Below, one piece after another: positions 18,942-27,644 of a stretch of 64,000 bases of DNA (position 1 is its first letter; every line of letters begins with the position of its first letter). Under the pieces are notes generated by a model that did no database searches, was not told where the DNA came from, and saw only the letters and a list, made by a program, of their open reading frames with translations. The DNA is taken from the NCBI GenBank assembly GCA_030158115.1, contig JAOATK010000035.1:98895-162894 (forward strand). Reading direction: 5' to 3'. This DNA comes from Legionella sp. (GTDB lineage: Bacteria; Pseudomonadota; Gammaproteobacteria; Legionellales; Legionellaceae). The position numbers and the translations under genes were made by a program.

Positions 18942-20327
18942 CTAGGGAATTATTTTATCATGACTTGCTTGGGAAAGTATATTAAGGATAATCTTTACTA
19001 AAAAACCGCCTCCTGAGCTATTATGCGCGCTAATTTTTCCTCCATGCAAGTGAATAGCACGAGATGCAATAGCTAATCCTAAACCATAACCCCCTGTTTT
19101 TTTCTCTCTTGAGGTATCGACACGATAAAAGGGATTAAATATTTTTCCTAATTGATCTTCCGGAACACCAGGCCCTTGATCACGTATCTCAATATGGATA
19201 TTTTGTTTTAATTCATCATAGTGCAATGAAACAATAATCGGCTCAGTAGCCGGTGAGTAGTGTAGGGCATTACGAACAATATTTTCTACTGCACGATGAA
19301 TTAGGCGACGATCCATTAATACATGACACGGAGCCATAACACCTGCTTTTATCCGATTTGGGTTGCCACTTTCATAATTGGCATCCTTAATAATCTCCAT
19401 TAATAAAGCAGGGAGATCGATTTCAGTGAGATGCAAATCAGCGGTTGATTTATCCAGATGAGCAAAATCTAGAATTTCTCTGATGAGTTCATTTAATCTT
19501 ACGCATTCAAGCTCCATGCGTTTAAATTCTGCATCAGCTTTATGCTCTGTTTTATTACGGCCTAGCTCGATAGCAATTTGTAGCCGAGCGAGTGGCGAGC
19601 GTAATTCGTGAGAAATATCTTGTAAGAGGCGCTCCTTGGAATTGATTAGTGTTTCTAGTCGTTCTGCCATCCTGTCAAATTCATCGCTCAACTGAGCAAT
19701 TTCATCATTGTAATGACCTCTTAAATGGCCTACTCGTGTATTTAATTTTCCCTTAGCAATGGATTGTGCCGCGATGCCTAGCGAGCGTAAGGGTCTTGTT
19801 AGGTACAAAGAAAGCAAGTAACAAATTAGTCCACTAATAAAAGCGGCTAAGATAAGTCGAATGGTAAGGCCTGCCCAAGGAATTCCAACAAAATAAGAAA
19901 TGGGTTTTTCACTGACCGCAACCAGTCGGTAAAATGTTCCGGAAGTAGATAAAATTTCATGGCTGACAATTAATTTCCCTGATTTTAAAATACCTTCACT
20001 TAGTTGATCTTTAAGAAGATTTTCAGCCACTTTTTTTACATTTTCAGGCGCTGCTTGAGTTCCAACAATTTCGCCTGTACTTGAGAGTAAATATAGAGTC
20101 ATGTGACGTGAAATACCAATTTTTTTTAACCATTTTAATAAGGCTGCATGTTGACCTGATTCAAAGGTTGCTACGGCCGCATTGGCATAACTATCCATAA
20201 ATTGTTGTTCTTGTGCGGGTAGTGAAGATTTTTGGGCTACATGGCTAATAACCCAGGCTGTGGTAATAATAATAAATAGAGTGGCCAGCCAAAATGAGAT
20301 AAAAATTTTCCAATATAAACTACGCAT
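18942..20327 (-). CDS. cpxA: Sensor histidine kinase, CpxA type
   Basis: CpxA senses envelope stress and phosphorylates CpxR. From ATG 20327 it is 461 residues. There is a membrane helix near residues 8-27, a periplasmic sensor of about 130 residues, a second helix near 157-177, HAMP, and HisKA with the phospho-accepting His in DISHELRSPLARLQ. The HATPase domain shows N and G boxes (NIVRNALHYSP, DQGPGVP, GYGLGLAI). It overlaps the cpxR stop by 8 bases. In L. pneumophila CpxRA controls Dot/Icm genes and effectors (known biology). Confidence 0.93.
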   Translation of the reverse strand: MRSLYWKIFISFWLATLFIIITTAWVISHVAQKSSLPAQEQQFMDSYANAAVATFESGQHAALLKWLKKIGISRHMTLYLLSSTGEIVGTQAAPENVKKVAENLLKDQLSEGILKSGKLIVSHEILSTSGTFYRLVAVSEKPISYFVGIPWAGLTIRLILAAFISGLICYLLSLYLTRPLRSLGIAAQSIAKGKLNTRVGHLRGHYNDEIAQLSDEFDRMAERLETLINSKERLLQDISHELRSPLARLQIAIELGRNKTEHKADAEFKRMELECVRLNELIREILDFAHLDKSTADLHLTEIDLPALLMEIIKDANYESGNPNRIKAGVMAPCHVLMDRRLIHRAVENIVRNALHYSPATEPIIVSLHYDELKQNIHIEIRDQGPGVPEDQLGKIFNPFYRVDTSREKKTGGYGLGLAIASRAIHLHGGKISAHNSSGGGFLVKIILNILSQASHDKIIP

Positions 20328-21000
20328 TAAATAGATACCCAAAGCCTCTGATCGTTTTAACTATTGGTTCACCTTGGAGATTGTCACCTAGCTTATTTCT
20401 GAGGTTACTAATATGTACATCAATGCTTCGATCATAGGCTGTGTATTTTCTACCTAAAGCATATTCAGTTAGCTCTTCTTTAGAAAAAGCTTGTCCAGGT
20501 GATTTAATGAGCATTTCTAAAATATTAAATTCTGCATTGGTTAGTTCCAGATACAGACCATTCATTGTGACAAGACGTTTAGAGCAATCGACGATGATAT
20601 TATGTTCTTCGATCACAGGGCGTGCTGCTGGAATTTTTTGGGTACGTCGCAAAATAGCGCGTAACCGAGCAATTAATTCTCTTGGATTACAGGGCTTAGG
20701 CAAGTAATCATCGGCACCAATTTCAAGCCCAACGATCCGGTCAATGTCTCCACCACGTGCAGTTAACATGAGTACCGGGGTTTGAAGGTGCTCTCTAATG
20801 GCTTTTAATACTTCAAAACCATTCAGTTTTGGGAGCATAACATCAAGAATAATGGCTTCAAAAGCTTGATTTAAAGCTTTTTTGATACCCGTTTCACTAT
20901 CATGAACGCATACAGCATGGAAACCTTCAGATTCAAGATATTGTGCTAGTAAATCAGTCAGCTCTGTATCATCATCTATTATAAGGATATCGCCATTCAT
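20320..21000 (-). CDS. cpxR: Response regulator, CpxR type
   Basis: This 226-residue OmpR-family regulator has a receiver domain with the acidic pocket (IIDDD at residues 6-10), phospho-acceptor Asp in ILDVMLPKLNG (about 52), and Lys in YLPKPCNPRE (about 101). The winged-helix DNA-binding domain ends in VKTIRGFGYLF. It lies 14 bases after corC on the same strand and before cpxA, so all probably share transcripts. Confidence 0.95.
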   Translation of the reverse strand: MNGDILIIDDDTELTDLLAQYLESEGFHAVCVHDSETGIKKALNQAFEAIILDVMLPKLNGFEVLKAIREHLQTPVLMLTARGGDIDRIVGLEIGADDYLPKPCNPRELIARLRAILRRTQKIPAARPVIEEHNIIVDCSKRLVTMNGLYLELTNAEFNILEMLIKSPGQAFSKEELTEYALGRKYTAYDRSIDVHISNLRNKLGDNLQGEPIVKTIRGFGYLFNA

Positions 21001-21014
21001 AGGGTGCCTTTGGT

Positions 21015-21842
21015 TTAAGCGCTTTTTTCAATGCACTCTAGTAATTTAATTCTACGAGCATCAGCATTAATAATCTTAAATTCAAAATCACCAATAGTAA
21101 TGCTTTCTCCTCGAGTGGGTAAATACCCAAAGCGATTCATTACAATGCCACCGATAGTGTCATAGATCTCATCACTAAAATTCGTTTTGAGTTGTTCATT
21201 AAATTCATCAATAGGCGTCTGAGCTTTAACAATATAGTGGCCATTATCATGCGTTTTGATGTAGGCGTCTTCATCGATATCAAACTCATCTTCAATATCA
21301 CCAATAATTTGCTCTATGATGTCTTCAATCGTAACAAATCCAGATACTTCCCCATACTCATCAACGACGATGGCCATGTGATTTCTATTACTACGAAACT
21401 CACTTAGCAAACTGTCAAGGCGCCTGCTTTCAGGAACAAAGGTAACTGGACGACAGATATCCAATAAATCAAAGGAATCAGTATGCTCACTTTGGCAACT
21501 AAGTAAATTTTTAGCATGCAAGATGCCGACTACTTCATCACCATTTGCATCAGTGACAGGAAATCTAGAATGACCTGTTTGGGTGACTGTTTTAATAATA
21601 TTTTGGAACTCATCCTGCTGCTTAATGCATACCATTTGATTTTTGGGTAACATGATATCTCGTACACGCATTTTTGAGAAAGCAAGAGCCCCTTCAATCA
21701 TCGCTAGTGTTTCGGAGTTAATTAGCGATCGTATTTGCGCATCCCTTAATAAATTAACGAGATCCTCTTCATTTTTTGGTTCACTTTGTAAAAAATGTTT
21801 TAAACGTCCAAACCAAGAAATACTTTCTTCCACTTTATTCAA
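21015..21842 (-). CDS. corC: CBS-pair ion-transport-associated protein, CorC type
   Basis: CorC/HlyC proteins carry a CBS pair (about residues 55-180; VRDIMLPKNQM, HSRFPVTD, HMAIVVDEYGEVSGFVTIEDI) and a C-terminal transporter-associated domain (TIGGIVMNRFGYLPTRGE). They are linked to Mg/Co handling. I favour the TTG at 21842 (275 residues) because an AGAGG site lies 9 bases upstream. ATG codons at 21863 and 21875 are in frame but lack a site. All candidate starts overlap the end of ybeY. In enterics lnt follows corC; here cpxRA does. Confidence 0.9.
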   Translation of the reverse strand: MNKVEESISWFGRLKHFLQSEPKNEEDLVNLLRDAQIRSLINSETLAMIEGALAFSKMRVRDIMLPKNQMVCIKQQDEFQNIIKTVTQTGHSRFPVTDANGDEVVGILHAKNLLSCQSEHTDSFDLLDICRPVTFVPESRRLDSLLSEFRSNRNHMAIVVDEYGEVSGFVTIEDIIEQIIGDIEDEFDIDEDAYIKTHDNGHYIVKAQTPIDEFNEQLKTNFSDEIYDTIGGIVMNRFGYLPTRGESITIGDFEFKIINADARRIKLLECIEKSA

Positions 21843-22311
21843 GTTGATTATCCTCTGCGTCATAAGGATTAGCATATCCTAATTCTGCTAATAATTTAAT
21901 CTCAATAGCTTGCATTACTGCCGTATCATCATCCTTAATATGATCATAGCCTAATAAATGCAATATTCCATGTATCAAGATTAAGGTCCAATGTGCTTTT
22001 AGTGTTTTATTTAACTCATTGCTTTCAGCCAGTAATATGGCAGGGCAAATAATAATATCACCTAAAAATGGACACTCCAATTGGATCTCAGCAGGTAAAT
22101 TACTAGGAAAGGCTAAAACATTCGTAGGTTTATTTTTCTTTCTATAAGTATGATTTAAATAGGTGATTTCTTCAGGGCTGACAAAACGCACTGTTAACTC
22201 GGCTGCTTTTTGATAATCGAGTAATACGCGAATACCCAAGCGAGTTATTTCATCTTCAGTAAGAGCCAAAGGCTCATCAAGTGTATTTTGAATGTCAATA
22301 TAATAGGTCAT
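21835..22311 (-). CDS. ybeY: rRNA maturation endoribonuclease YbeY
   Basis: YbeY is a zinc endoribonuclease needed for 16S rRNA 3'-end maturation and ribosome quality control. The 158-residue protein has the family zinc motif HGILHLLGYDH (three His) and the upstream RKKNKPTNVLAFP stretch. It is first in a compact operon with corC, cpxR and cpxA. The ybeZ gene that usually precedes it is not present here. Confidence 0.95.
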   Translation of the reverse strand: MTYYIDIQNTLDEPLALTEDEITRLGIRVLLDYQKAAELTVRFVSPEEITYLNHTYRKKNKPTNVLAFPSNLPAEIQLECPFLGDIIICPAILLAESNELNKTLKAHWTLILIHGILHLLGYDHIKDDDTAVMQAIEIKLLAELGYANPYDAEDNQLE

Positions 22312-22599
22312 GTTAACTTATGTCTGTTTTCCTGGGGATTCATGATCATCGCAATCAACGATTTTAGATACCAGTGGGTGCCCTATTGCTTTTTTAAAGC
22401 TGAGCAAATAAGCAAGAATAGTGCAGAAGTTATAAGTTCTGCAAGTCTTAGAGCGTAAGTTTTACTAATTTCTTATTTTGGTATCCAATATTACCATCTT
22501 CTTGATGTGATTGGATGGTGGTTTTTTTTCCAAAACGGGAAATTATTAAAACTAACACCCTTATGCTACAATTGCGTTTTTAACATGAATCTAAAACTC
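22312..22599. other. Divergent intergenic region ybeY/PHP gene with hairpins
   Basis: The 288-base gap has no protein gene I can support. It holds a 7-bp inverted repeat (22422-22428 and 22437-22443). A longer hairpin (ATCCAAT/ATTGGAT arms flanking a CATC/GATG inner stem, about 22482-22517) ends in GGTGG and a run of eight T near 22522-22529. On the plus strand this resembles a terminator, although no plus-strand gene precedes it. A TACAAT -10-like box lies at about 22567. Confidence 0.45.
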
Positions 22600-23424
22600 A
22601 TGATTGATCTTCATTGCCATAGTTATTTTTCTGACGGGACCCTAAGCCCAGAAGAATTAATACAAAAAGCATTGCACCAACAAATAAACTGCTTGTCGCT
22701 GACTGATCATGATACCGTGGATGCATATCCCCGATTACTTGAGGCGGCAGCACCTACTTCAATTCAAATAATTAATGGTATCGAACTGAGCACGCGCTGG
22801 AAAAAATATGATCTCCATATTCTAGGTTATCAAATTAAACATACTGAAAAGTTATTAGCTCTAATCCAACAGCAAGCACAGAGTCGTATTGACCGTGCAA
22901 AACAAATTGGTGAGGCATTGGCATTAATTGGAATAAAAGATGCCTATGAGAAAGCTTGTGTTTTAGCAGGGCATGAACGAACTGCTCGTCCTCATTTTGC
23001 CAAGCTTATTGTCAATGAAGGAAAAGCTCGTGACGTCCAAGCAGCCTTTAGACAATTTTTAGTTCGTGGGCGTGGAGCCTATATTCCTACACCATGGATT
23101 AGCGTACAAGAAGCGGTAGAAGGGATTACCAATTCAGGTGGTCAAGCTGTAATTGCGCATCCCCTGAAATACGGATTGACGCGATCTAAATTGCATGAGT
23201 TAATTAATGAATTTAAAGAAGCTGGTGGTGTAGGAATTGAAGTTGTTTCAGGAGAGATGACAGTTTCTGAAATAAACGAAATGGCGGCAACAAGTATGCG
23301 ATTTAATTTACTCGCCTCATCCGGATCGGATTTTCATAGTGATAGGATGTCTCGCGTAAATCTTGGTCGTCAGAAACAACTACCATTAAACTGTGTGCCT
23401 ATTTGGCAAGAATGGAACATTTGA
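22600..23424 (+). CDS. PHP-domain phosphoesterase (TrpH/RnaAM-like)
   Basis: From ATG 22600 the protein starts MIDLHCHSYFSDGTLSP, the metal-binding N-terminus of PHP phosphoesterases, and shows SLTDHDTVDAY, NGIELSTRW, IAHPLKYG and SSGSDFHSD. It is 274 residues, as expected. Relatives remove 5'-terminal nucleotides from RNA or act on 3',5'-nucleotide bisphosphates. An ATG at 22585 is also in frame. The next gene is yciO, the same neighbour as in E. coli. Confidence 0.9.
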   Translation: MIDLHCHSYFSDGTLSPEELIQKALHQQINCLSLTDHDTVDAYPRLLEAAAPTSIQIINGIELSTRWKKYDLHILGYQIKHTEKLLALIQQQAQSRIDRAKQIGEALALIGIKDAYEKACVLAGHERTARPHFAKLIVNEGKARDVQAAFRQFLVRGRGAYIPTPWISVQEAVEGITNSGGQAVIAHPLKYGLTRSKLHELINEFKEAGGVGIEVVSGEMTVSEINEMAATSMRFNLLASSGSDFHSDRMSRVNLGRQKQLPLNCVPIWQEWNI

Positions 23425-23435
23425 CAGGGGACTTT

Positions 23436-24056
23436 ATGAGTCAGTTTTTTGCGTTACATCCTGATAATCCACAATCCCGTTTACTAAGAAAGGCAGTTTC
23501 AATCATTGAGGATGGGGGTTTAATCGTTTATCCTACTGACTCCGGCTATGCTTTAGGATGTAGCTTGGGTAACAAATCTGCGTTGGAGCGGATAAGACGA
23601 TTAAGACAGCTCGATAAACATCACAACATGACCTTGGTTTGTCGTGATTTGTCAGAATTGGGTACTTATGCACGTGTGCCAAATACAATCTTTAGGTTAT
23701 TAAAGGCGCGTACTCCTGGTGCTTATACCTTTATTCTAAATGCAACGCAGGAAGTGCCGCGTTTGATGCTGCATTCTAAGAAAAAAACATTAGGGCTTCG
23801 TGTGCCCGATAATGTCATTACTTTGTCTTTATTGGAGTGTTTAGATGCTCCATTAATGAGTAGTACGTTGATTTTGCCAGGTGCTAAAGCACCGTTGAGT
23901 GAACCTGAGGCGATTAAAGACTTATTAGGTAATCAAATCGATTTAATTATAGATGGTGGCAATTGTGGGCACGAGCCTACAACTGTCGTTGATTTAACTG
24001 GAGACTACCCCATCATCTTAAGAGAGGGCAAAGGGGATCCGGAGCCTTTTAGGTAG
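23436..24056 (+). CDS. yciO: YciO/Sua5/YrdC family protein
   Basis: The product (206 residues from ATG 23436, MSQFFALHPDNPQSRLL) matches the YciO branch of the Sua5/YrdC/TsaC superfamily almost motif by motif: YPTDSGYALGC, NMTLVCRDLSELGTYA, GLRVPDN and LREGKGDPEPF. The superfamily makes threonylcarbamoyl-AMP for tRNA t6A. YciO itself is a paralogue with uncertain physiological role. The stop lies inside the perfect palindrome at 24053-24078. Confidence 0.92.
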   Translation: MSQFFALHPDNPQSRLLRKAVSIIEDGGLIVYPTDSGYALGCSLGNKSALERIRRLRQLDKHHNMTLVCRDLSELGTYARVPNTIFRLLKARTPGAYTFILNATQEVPRLMLHSKKKTLGLRVPDNVITLSLLECLDAPLMSSTLILPGAKAPLSEPEAIKDLLGNQIDLIIDGGNCGHEPTTVVDLTGDYPIILREGKGDPEPFR

Positions 24057-24078
24057 GTTGGGTCGTGACCCAACCTAC
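24053..24078. repeat. Perfect palindromic hairpin (12-bp arms)
   Basis: GTAGGTTGGGTC (24053-24064) and its exact inverse (24067-24078) are separated by GT. The same GTAGGTTGG word ends the larger inverted repeat at 63883-63958, so this looks like a short member of a dispersed repeat. It may end or pause yciO transcripts, but has no T run. Confidence 0.8.
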
Positions 24079-24120
24079 AACCATTATTTACACATATTAA
24101 TCATAATAAAGAGGATATTG

Positions 24121-25335
24121 ATGTCAGCATTATTTACTTCCAATAAACGAGTTGTTTCTGGTATGCGTGTCAGTGGAAGGTTACACCTTGGGCATTATCA
24201 TGGTGTAATAAAAAATTGGATTAAATTACAACATCAATATGATTGTTTCTTTTTTGCAGCTGATTGGCATGGGTTAACTACCCAGTACGGCGAAACCGGA
24301 CAGATGGAAAAAAATCTCTGGGATATGTTTATTGATTGGTTGGCTTGTGGTGTAAATCCTGGGTTATCACGCCTTTTTATTCAGTCTTGGGTTCCTGAAC
24401 ATGCAGAATTGCATTTGCTTTTATCCATGATCACTCCTTTAGGGTGGTTGGAGCGAGTACCGACCTTTAAAGATCAACAAGAAAAATTGAAAGAGAAAGA
24501 CTTAGCTACCTATGGGTTTTTAGGTTATCCCTTATTGCAAAGTGCGGATGTTTTATTGTATCACGCAGATTATGTGCCTGTTGGCGAAGATCAAGTAGCT
24601 CATATTGAGTTAACACGAGAAGTAGCTAGACGCTTTAATCATATTTATGGAAAAGAGGCTAATTTTGAAGAATTAGCTGCAGAAGCGCTTAAAAAAATGG
24701 GTAAAAAGAACGGTAAAATTTACAGTGAATTGCGTCGACAATTTCAAGAAAGTGGTATCCATGAGTCTATTAAAACAGCTCAAGCTCTTTTAGAAGATCA
24801 GCCTAATTTATCTATTGGTGACAAGGAGCGGTTGTTAGGCTACCTAGAAGGAAGTGGTAAAATATTTCTCACAGAGCCACAACCTTTGCTTTCAGAAACC
24901 TCGAAAATGCCCGGTACCGATGGACAGAAAATGTCTAAATCATACCATAATACGATTATGTTACGAGATGAACCCGCACAGGTAGAAAAAAAGATATTAA
25001 CCATGCCAACTGATCCAGCTCGGATTAAACGCAGTGATCCTGGTGAGCCTGAGAAATGTCCTGTTTGGAAACTGCATAAAATATACTCTAATAATGAAGT
25101 AAAAGATTGGGTTCAGAAAGGATGCCGTACGGCTGGAATTGGTTGTGTTGATTGTAAAAGACCAGTTATTGATGCCATTAATAAGGAATTACAGCCAATC
25201 CAAAAATCAATTACAGATTATGAAGCTGATTTAGGTTCTGTAAAGCGTATTGTATCAGAAGGTAGTGAGGCTGCCAGAGAAGAAGCTAGCAAAACAATGA
25301 ATATGGTTAGAGAAGTAATGGGAATAGATTATTAA
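24121..25335 (+). CDS. trpS: Tryptophanyl-tRNA synthetase
   Basis: This class I synthetase charges tRNA-Trp. From ATG 24121 it is 404 residues (AGAGG site 5 to 10 bases upstream; an upstream in-frame extension runs through the palindrome and is rejected). HIGH-like motif: RLHLGHYHG; KMSKS motif: QKMSKSYHN. A central insertion of about 60 residues (about 185-245) makes it longer than the 330-residue E. coli enzyme. The TAA shares one base with the scpA ATG. Confidence 0.95.
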   Translation: MSALFTSNKRVVSGMRVSGRLHLGHYHGVIKNWIKLQHQYDCFFFAADWHGLTTQYGETGQMEKNLWDMFIDWLACGVNPGLSRLFIQSWVPEHAELHLLLSMITPLGWLERVPTFKDQQEKLKEKDLATYGFLGYPLLQSADVLLYHADYVPVGEDQVAHIELTREVARRFNHIYGKEANFEELAAEALKKMGKKNGKIYSELRRQFQESGIHESIKTAQALLEDQPNLSIGDKERLLGYLEGSGKIFLTEPQPLLSETSKMPGTDGQKMSKSYHNTIMLRDEPAQVEKKILTMPTDPARIKRSDPGEPEKCPVWKLHKIYSNNEVKDWVQKGCRTAGIGCVDCKRPVIDAINKELQPIQKSITDYEADLGSVKRIVSEGSEAAREEASKTMNMVREVMGIDY

Positions 25336-26126
25336 TGGATAATGAATTATCAAGTCAATCTGAGGTAAGAGCTTTTGTTGACGGCAAAGAATATACTCTG
25401 ATACCTGATGATTTATTTATTCCACCAGATGCGTTAGAAGTATTGCTAGATTCCTTTAGTGGTCCTTTGGATCTGCTTTTATATCTGATACGCAAACAAA
25501 ATATTGATATATTAAATATCCCTATTGTTAGCATTACTCGACAATATTTACAGTACATTCAAATAATGGAATGTCGGCGATTAGAATTGGCTGCTGATTA
25601 TTTGTTGATGGCTGCTATGCTAGCTGAAATAAAATCACGCCTGCTTTTACCAGTTTCTCCCCAGAGTGAAGAAGAGGAAGAAGATCCTCGGATGACTTTA
25701 GTGCGAAGATTACAAGCGTATGAGCAAATAAGGCAAGCAGCAGGGTTATTAGATGCCCTACCAAGACGGGATAGAGATACTTTTTTAATTCAGCTTGATA
25801 CACCAGAAATAGACACTGTAACATGTCATCCTGAAGTTGATTTAAGCGAATTAATTGAGGCAATGAAGTGTTTACTGCAGAGAGAAGACCATGTTGCGCA
25901 TCATGAAATTTCACGAGAAACCATGTCAGTTCGTGAGCGTATGAGTGCTATTTTATTGCAATTGCATGAAAATAAAGTGATAGAATTTAAGCAATTATTT
26001 ACCTTAGCTGAAGGTCGTATGGGGTTGGTGGTTTCTTTATTAGCACTACTTGAGTTAGCTAGACAATCACTCATTATTATTACTCAACAAGAAGCTTTTT
26101 CTTCAATCCATCTACAGGCTGCTTAA
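25335..26126 (+). CDS. scpA: Segregation and condensation protein A
   Basis: ScpA is the kleisin of the bacterial condensin SMC-ScpAB. At 263 residues it carries the FSGPLDLLLYLIRKQNIDI motif at the N-terminal SMC-neck-binding region and a C-terminal winged helix (EGRMGLVVSLLALLEL). It is coupled to trpS and followed after one base by scpB. No smc gene lies in the window. Confidence 0.94.
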   Translation: MDNELSSQSEVRAFVDGKEYTLIPDDLFIPPDALEVLLDSFSGPLDLLLYLIRKQNIDILNIPIVSITRQYLQYIQIMECRRLELAADYLLMAAMLAEIKSRLLLPVSPQSEEEEEDPRMTLVRRLQAYEQIRQAAGLLDALPRRDRDTFLIQLDTPEIDTVTCHPEVDLSELIEAMKCLLQREDHVAHHEISRETMSVRERMSAILLQLHENKVIEFKQLFTLAEGRMGLVVSLLALLELARQSLIIITQQEAFSSIHLQAA

Positions 26127-26127
26127 C

Positions 26128-26697
26128 ATGGATGAAAATGAATTAAAATTGGTTATTGAGGCGTTGCTATTAAGTGCTGATGAACCCTTGTCATTAGACA
26201 AGCTACAAGAAATATTTGAAGACTGGCAACGTCCCTCAAAAGCGCAATTACTTCACGTAATATCCTCTTTAAAAGAGGATTATTTATTTCGTTCTTTTGA
26301 GCTACTTCAAGTTGCCTCAGGTTTTTCGATCCAGACAAAAAAGCAATACAGTCAATGGGTCTCTCGGTTACAAGTTGAAAAACCAACTAAGTATTCTCGT
26401 GCTTTACTTGAAACTTTGGCTATAATTGCTTATAAGCAACCTGTGACTCGAGCGGATATAGAAGAGTTGCGTGGGGTAACAGTTAGTAGTCATATAATGA
26501 AAACCTTATTGGAACGTGAATGGATTCGAATTGCAGGGTATAAGGATGTAGCGGGAAAACCTGCGGTGTACATAACAACAAAAGAATTTTTAAATTATTT
26601 TAACCTAAAAAATTTAAATGAGCTTCCATCTTTACCCGAAGTGTTGGAAACATTGGCTTTAAATAATCTTAATGAAGAGCGTGTGAATGAGCAGTGA
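26128..26697 (+). CDS. scpB: Segregation and condensation protein B
   Basis: ScpB dimers bind the ScpA linker in condensin. The 189-residue protein contains two winged-helix domains and the signature SRALLETLAIIAYKQPVTRAD plus the EWIRIAGYKDVAGKPAVY region. Its end overlaps the rluB start by 11 bases. Confidence 0.94.
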   Translation: MDENELKLVIEALLLSADEPLSLDKLQEIFEDWQRPSKAQLLHVISSLKEDYLFRSFELLQVASGFSIQTKKQYSQWVSRLQVEKPTKYSRALLETLAIIAYKQPVTRADIEELRGVTVSSHIMKTLLEREWIRIAGYKDVAGKPAVYITTKEFLNYFNLKNLNELPSLPEVLETLALNNLNEERVNEQ

Positions 26698-27427
26698 AAG
26701 GTTACAAAAAATATTGAGTCAAGCAGGTTTAGGCTCGCGTCGTGAAATGGAAAGATGGATAGAAAGTGGTTGGGTTCAAGTCAATGGCAAGCCTGTAAAG
26801 CTAGGCGATTCGGCTACTGGCGATGATAAAATTACGGTGAAGGGAAAACTCATCGCAAATCCATTAAAAATAAAGCAGAACACGAGAATTTTGCTTTATC
26901 ATAAGCCAGTTGGTGAAATTTCAAGCCGACATGATCCTAAATTTGAAAAAACAGTTTTTGATCATTTACCACATTTAAAAAATGGACGCTGGGTACAAGT
27001 AGGGCGGCTAGATTTAAATACTTCGGGTTTATTAATTTTCACGACGAATGGCGAATTAGCTAATCAATTAATGCATCCAAAGTACGGGTTGGAACGCGAA
27101 TATGCGGTAAGAGTACGGGGTGAAGTAACTCCAGAAATGTTAACCAATTTACAAAAGGGCGTTGAGTTAGAAGATGGCCCGGCGAAATTCACTCGTATAG
27201 ATTTTCGAGGCGGAGATGGCTCTAATACTTGGTATCATGTCACTTTAAATGAAGGTCGTAATCGAGAAGTAAGACGCTTGTGGGAATCTCAAGGATTAGA
27301 AGTAAGTCGTTTAATACGTGTGCGTTATGGCATGATTTCAATGCCAAGGTATTTAACACGATGTCAGACGTATGAGTTATCACCCAAGGAAGTAACAGAA
27401 TTTCTTGCTTCATTACCACCATCCTAG
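26687..27427 (+). CDS. rluB: 23S rRNA pseudouridine synthase, RluB type
   Basis: RluB isomerises a uridine in helix 80 of 23S rRNA (U2605 in E. coli numbering). The 246-residue protein has an S4 domain (ERLQKILSQAGLGSRREMER, residues 4-23) and the catalytic motif GRLDLNTSGLLIFTTNG with the Asp in the centre. It also has EGRNREVRRLWES, typical of the RsuA/RluB/E/F group. RluB rather than RluE/F is inferred from the scpA-scpB-rluB order. Confidence 0.9.
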   Translation: MSSERLQKILSQAGLGSRREMERWIESGWVQVNGKPVKLGDSATGDDKITVKGKLIANPLKIKQNTRILLYHKPVGEISSRHDPKFEKTVFDHLPHLKNGRWVQVGRLDLNTSGLLIFTTNGELANQLMHPKYGLEREYAVRVRGEVTPEMLTNLQKGVELEDGPAKFTRIDFRGGDGSNTWYHVTLNEGRNREVRRLWESQGLEVSRLIRVRYGMISMPRYLTRCQTYELSPKEVTEFLASLPPS

Positions 27428-27474
27428 CTTGGATGGGTCGCATAGCCATCAAGTTAAGCTGATTTTTATCAATA

Positions 27475-27592
27475 GTAGCCTGGATGCAGCAAAGCGTAAT
27501 CCGGAAAACCCGCGAAGCGGTTCAATCACTCTAATGAAGGTGCCATGCCTTGCATGGTCTTCCCGGATTACGCTTTGCTGCATCCAGGCTAC
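27475..27592. repeat. Large inverted repeat element with perfect 30-bp arms
   Basis: Arms 27475-27504 and 27563-27592 are exact inverses. The 58-base centre contains a smaller CCATGC/GCATGG hairpin. The arm words (GTAGCCTGGATGCAGC and AAAGCGTAATCCGG) recur with small changes at 60315-60393, and the right half recurs at 52571-52625. It lies between rluB (+) and the transpeptidase gene (-), so it may act as a bidirectional transcript end. Confidence 0.88.
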
Positions 27593-27644
27593 AAGGACGT
27601 CGACGTTGGCAGGATTAACTTAATGGCTTAAACGACCTATGTAT

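Noticed and set aside
27405..27623. Short frame downstream of rluB
   Set aside because: It runs through the perfect inverted repeat and is explained by it.
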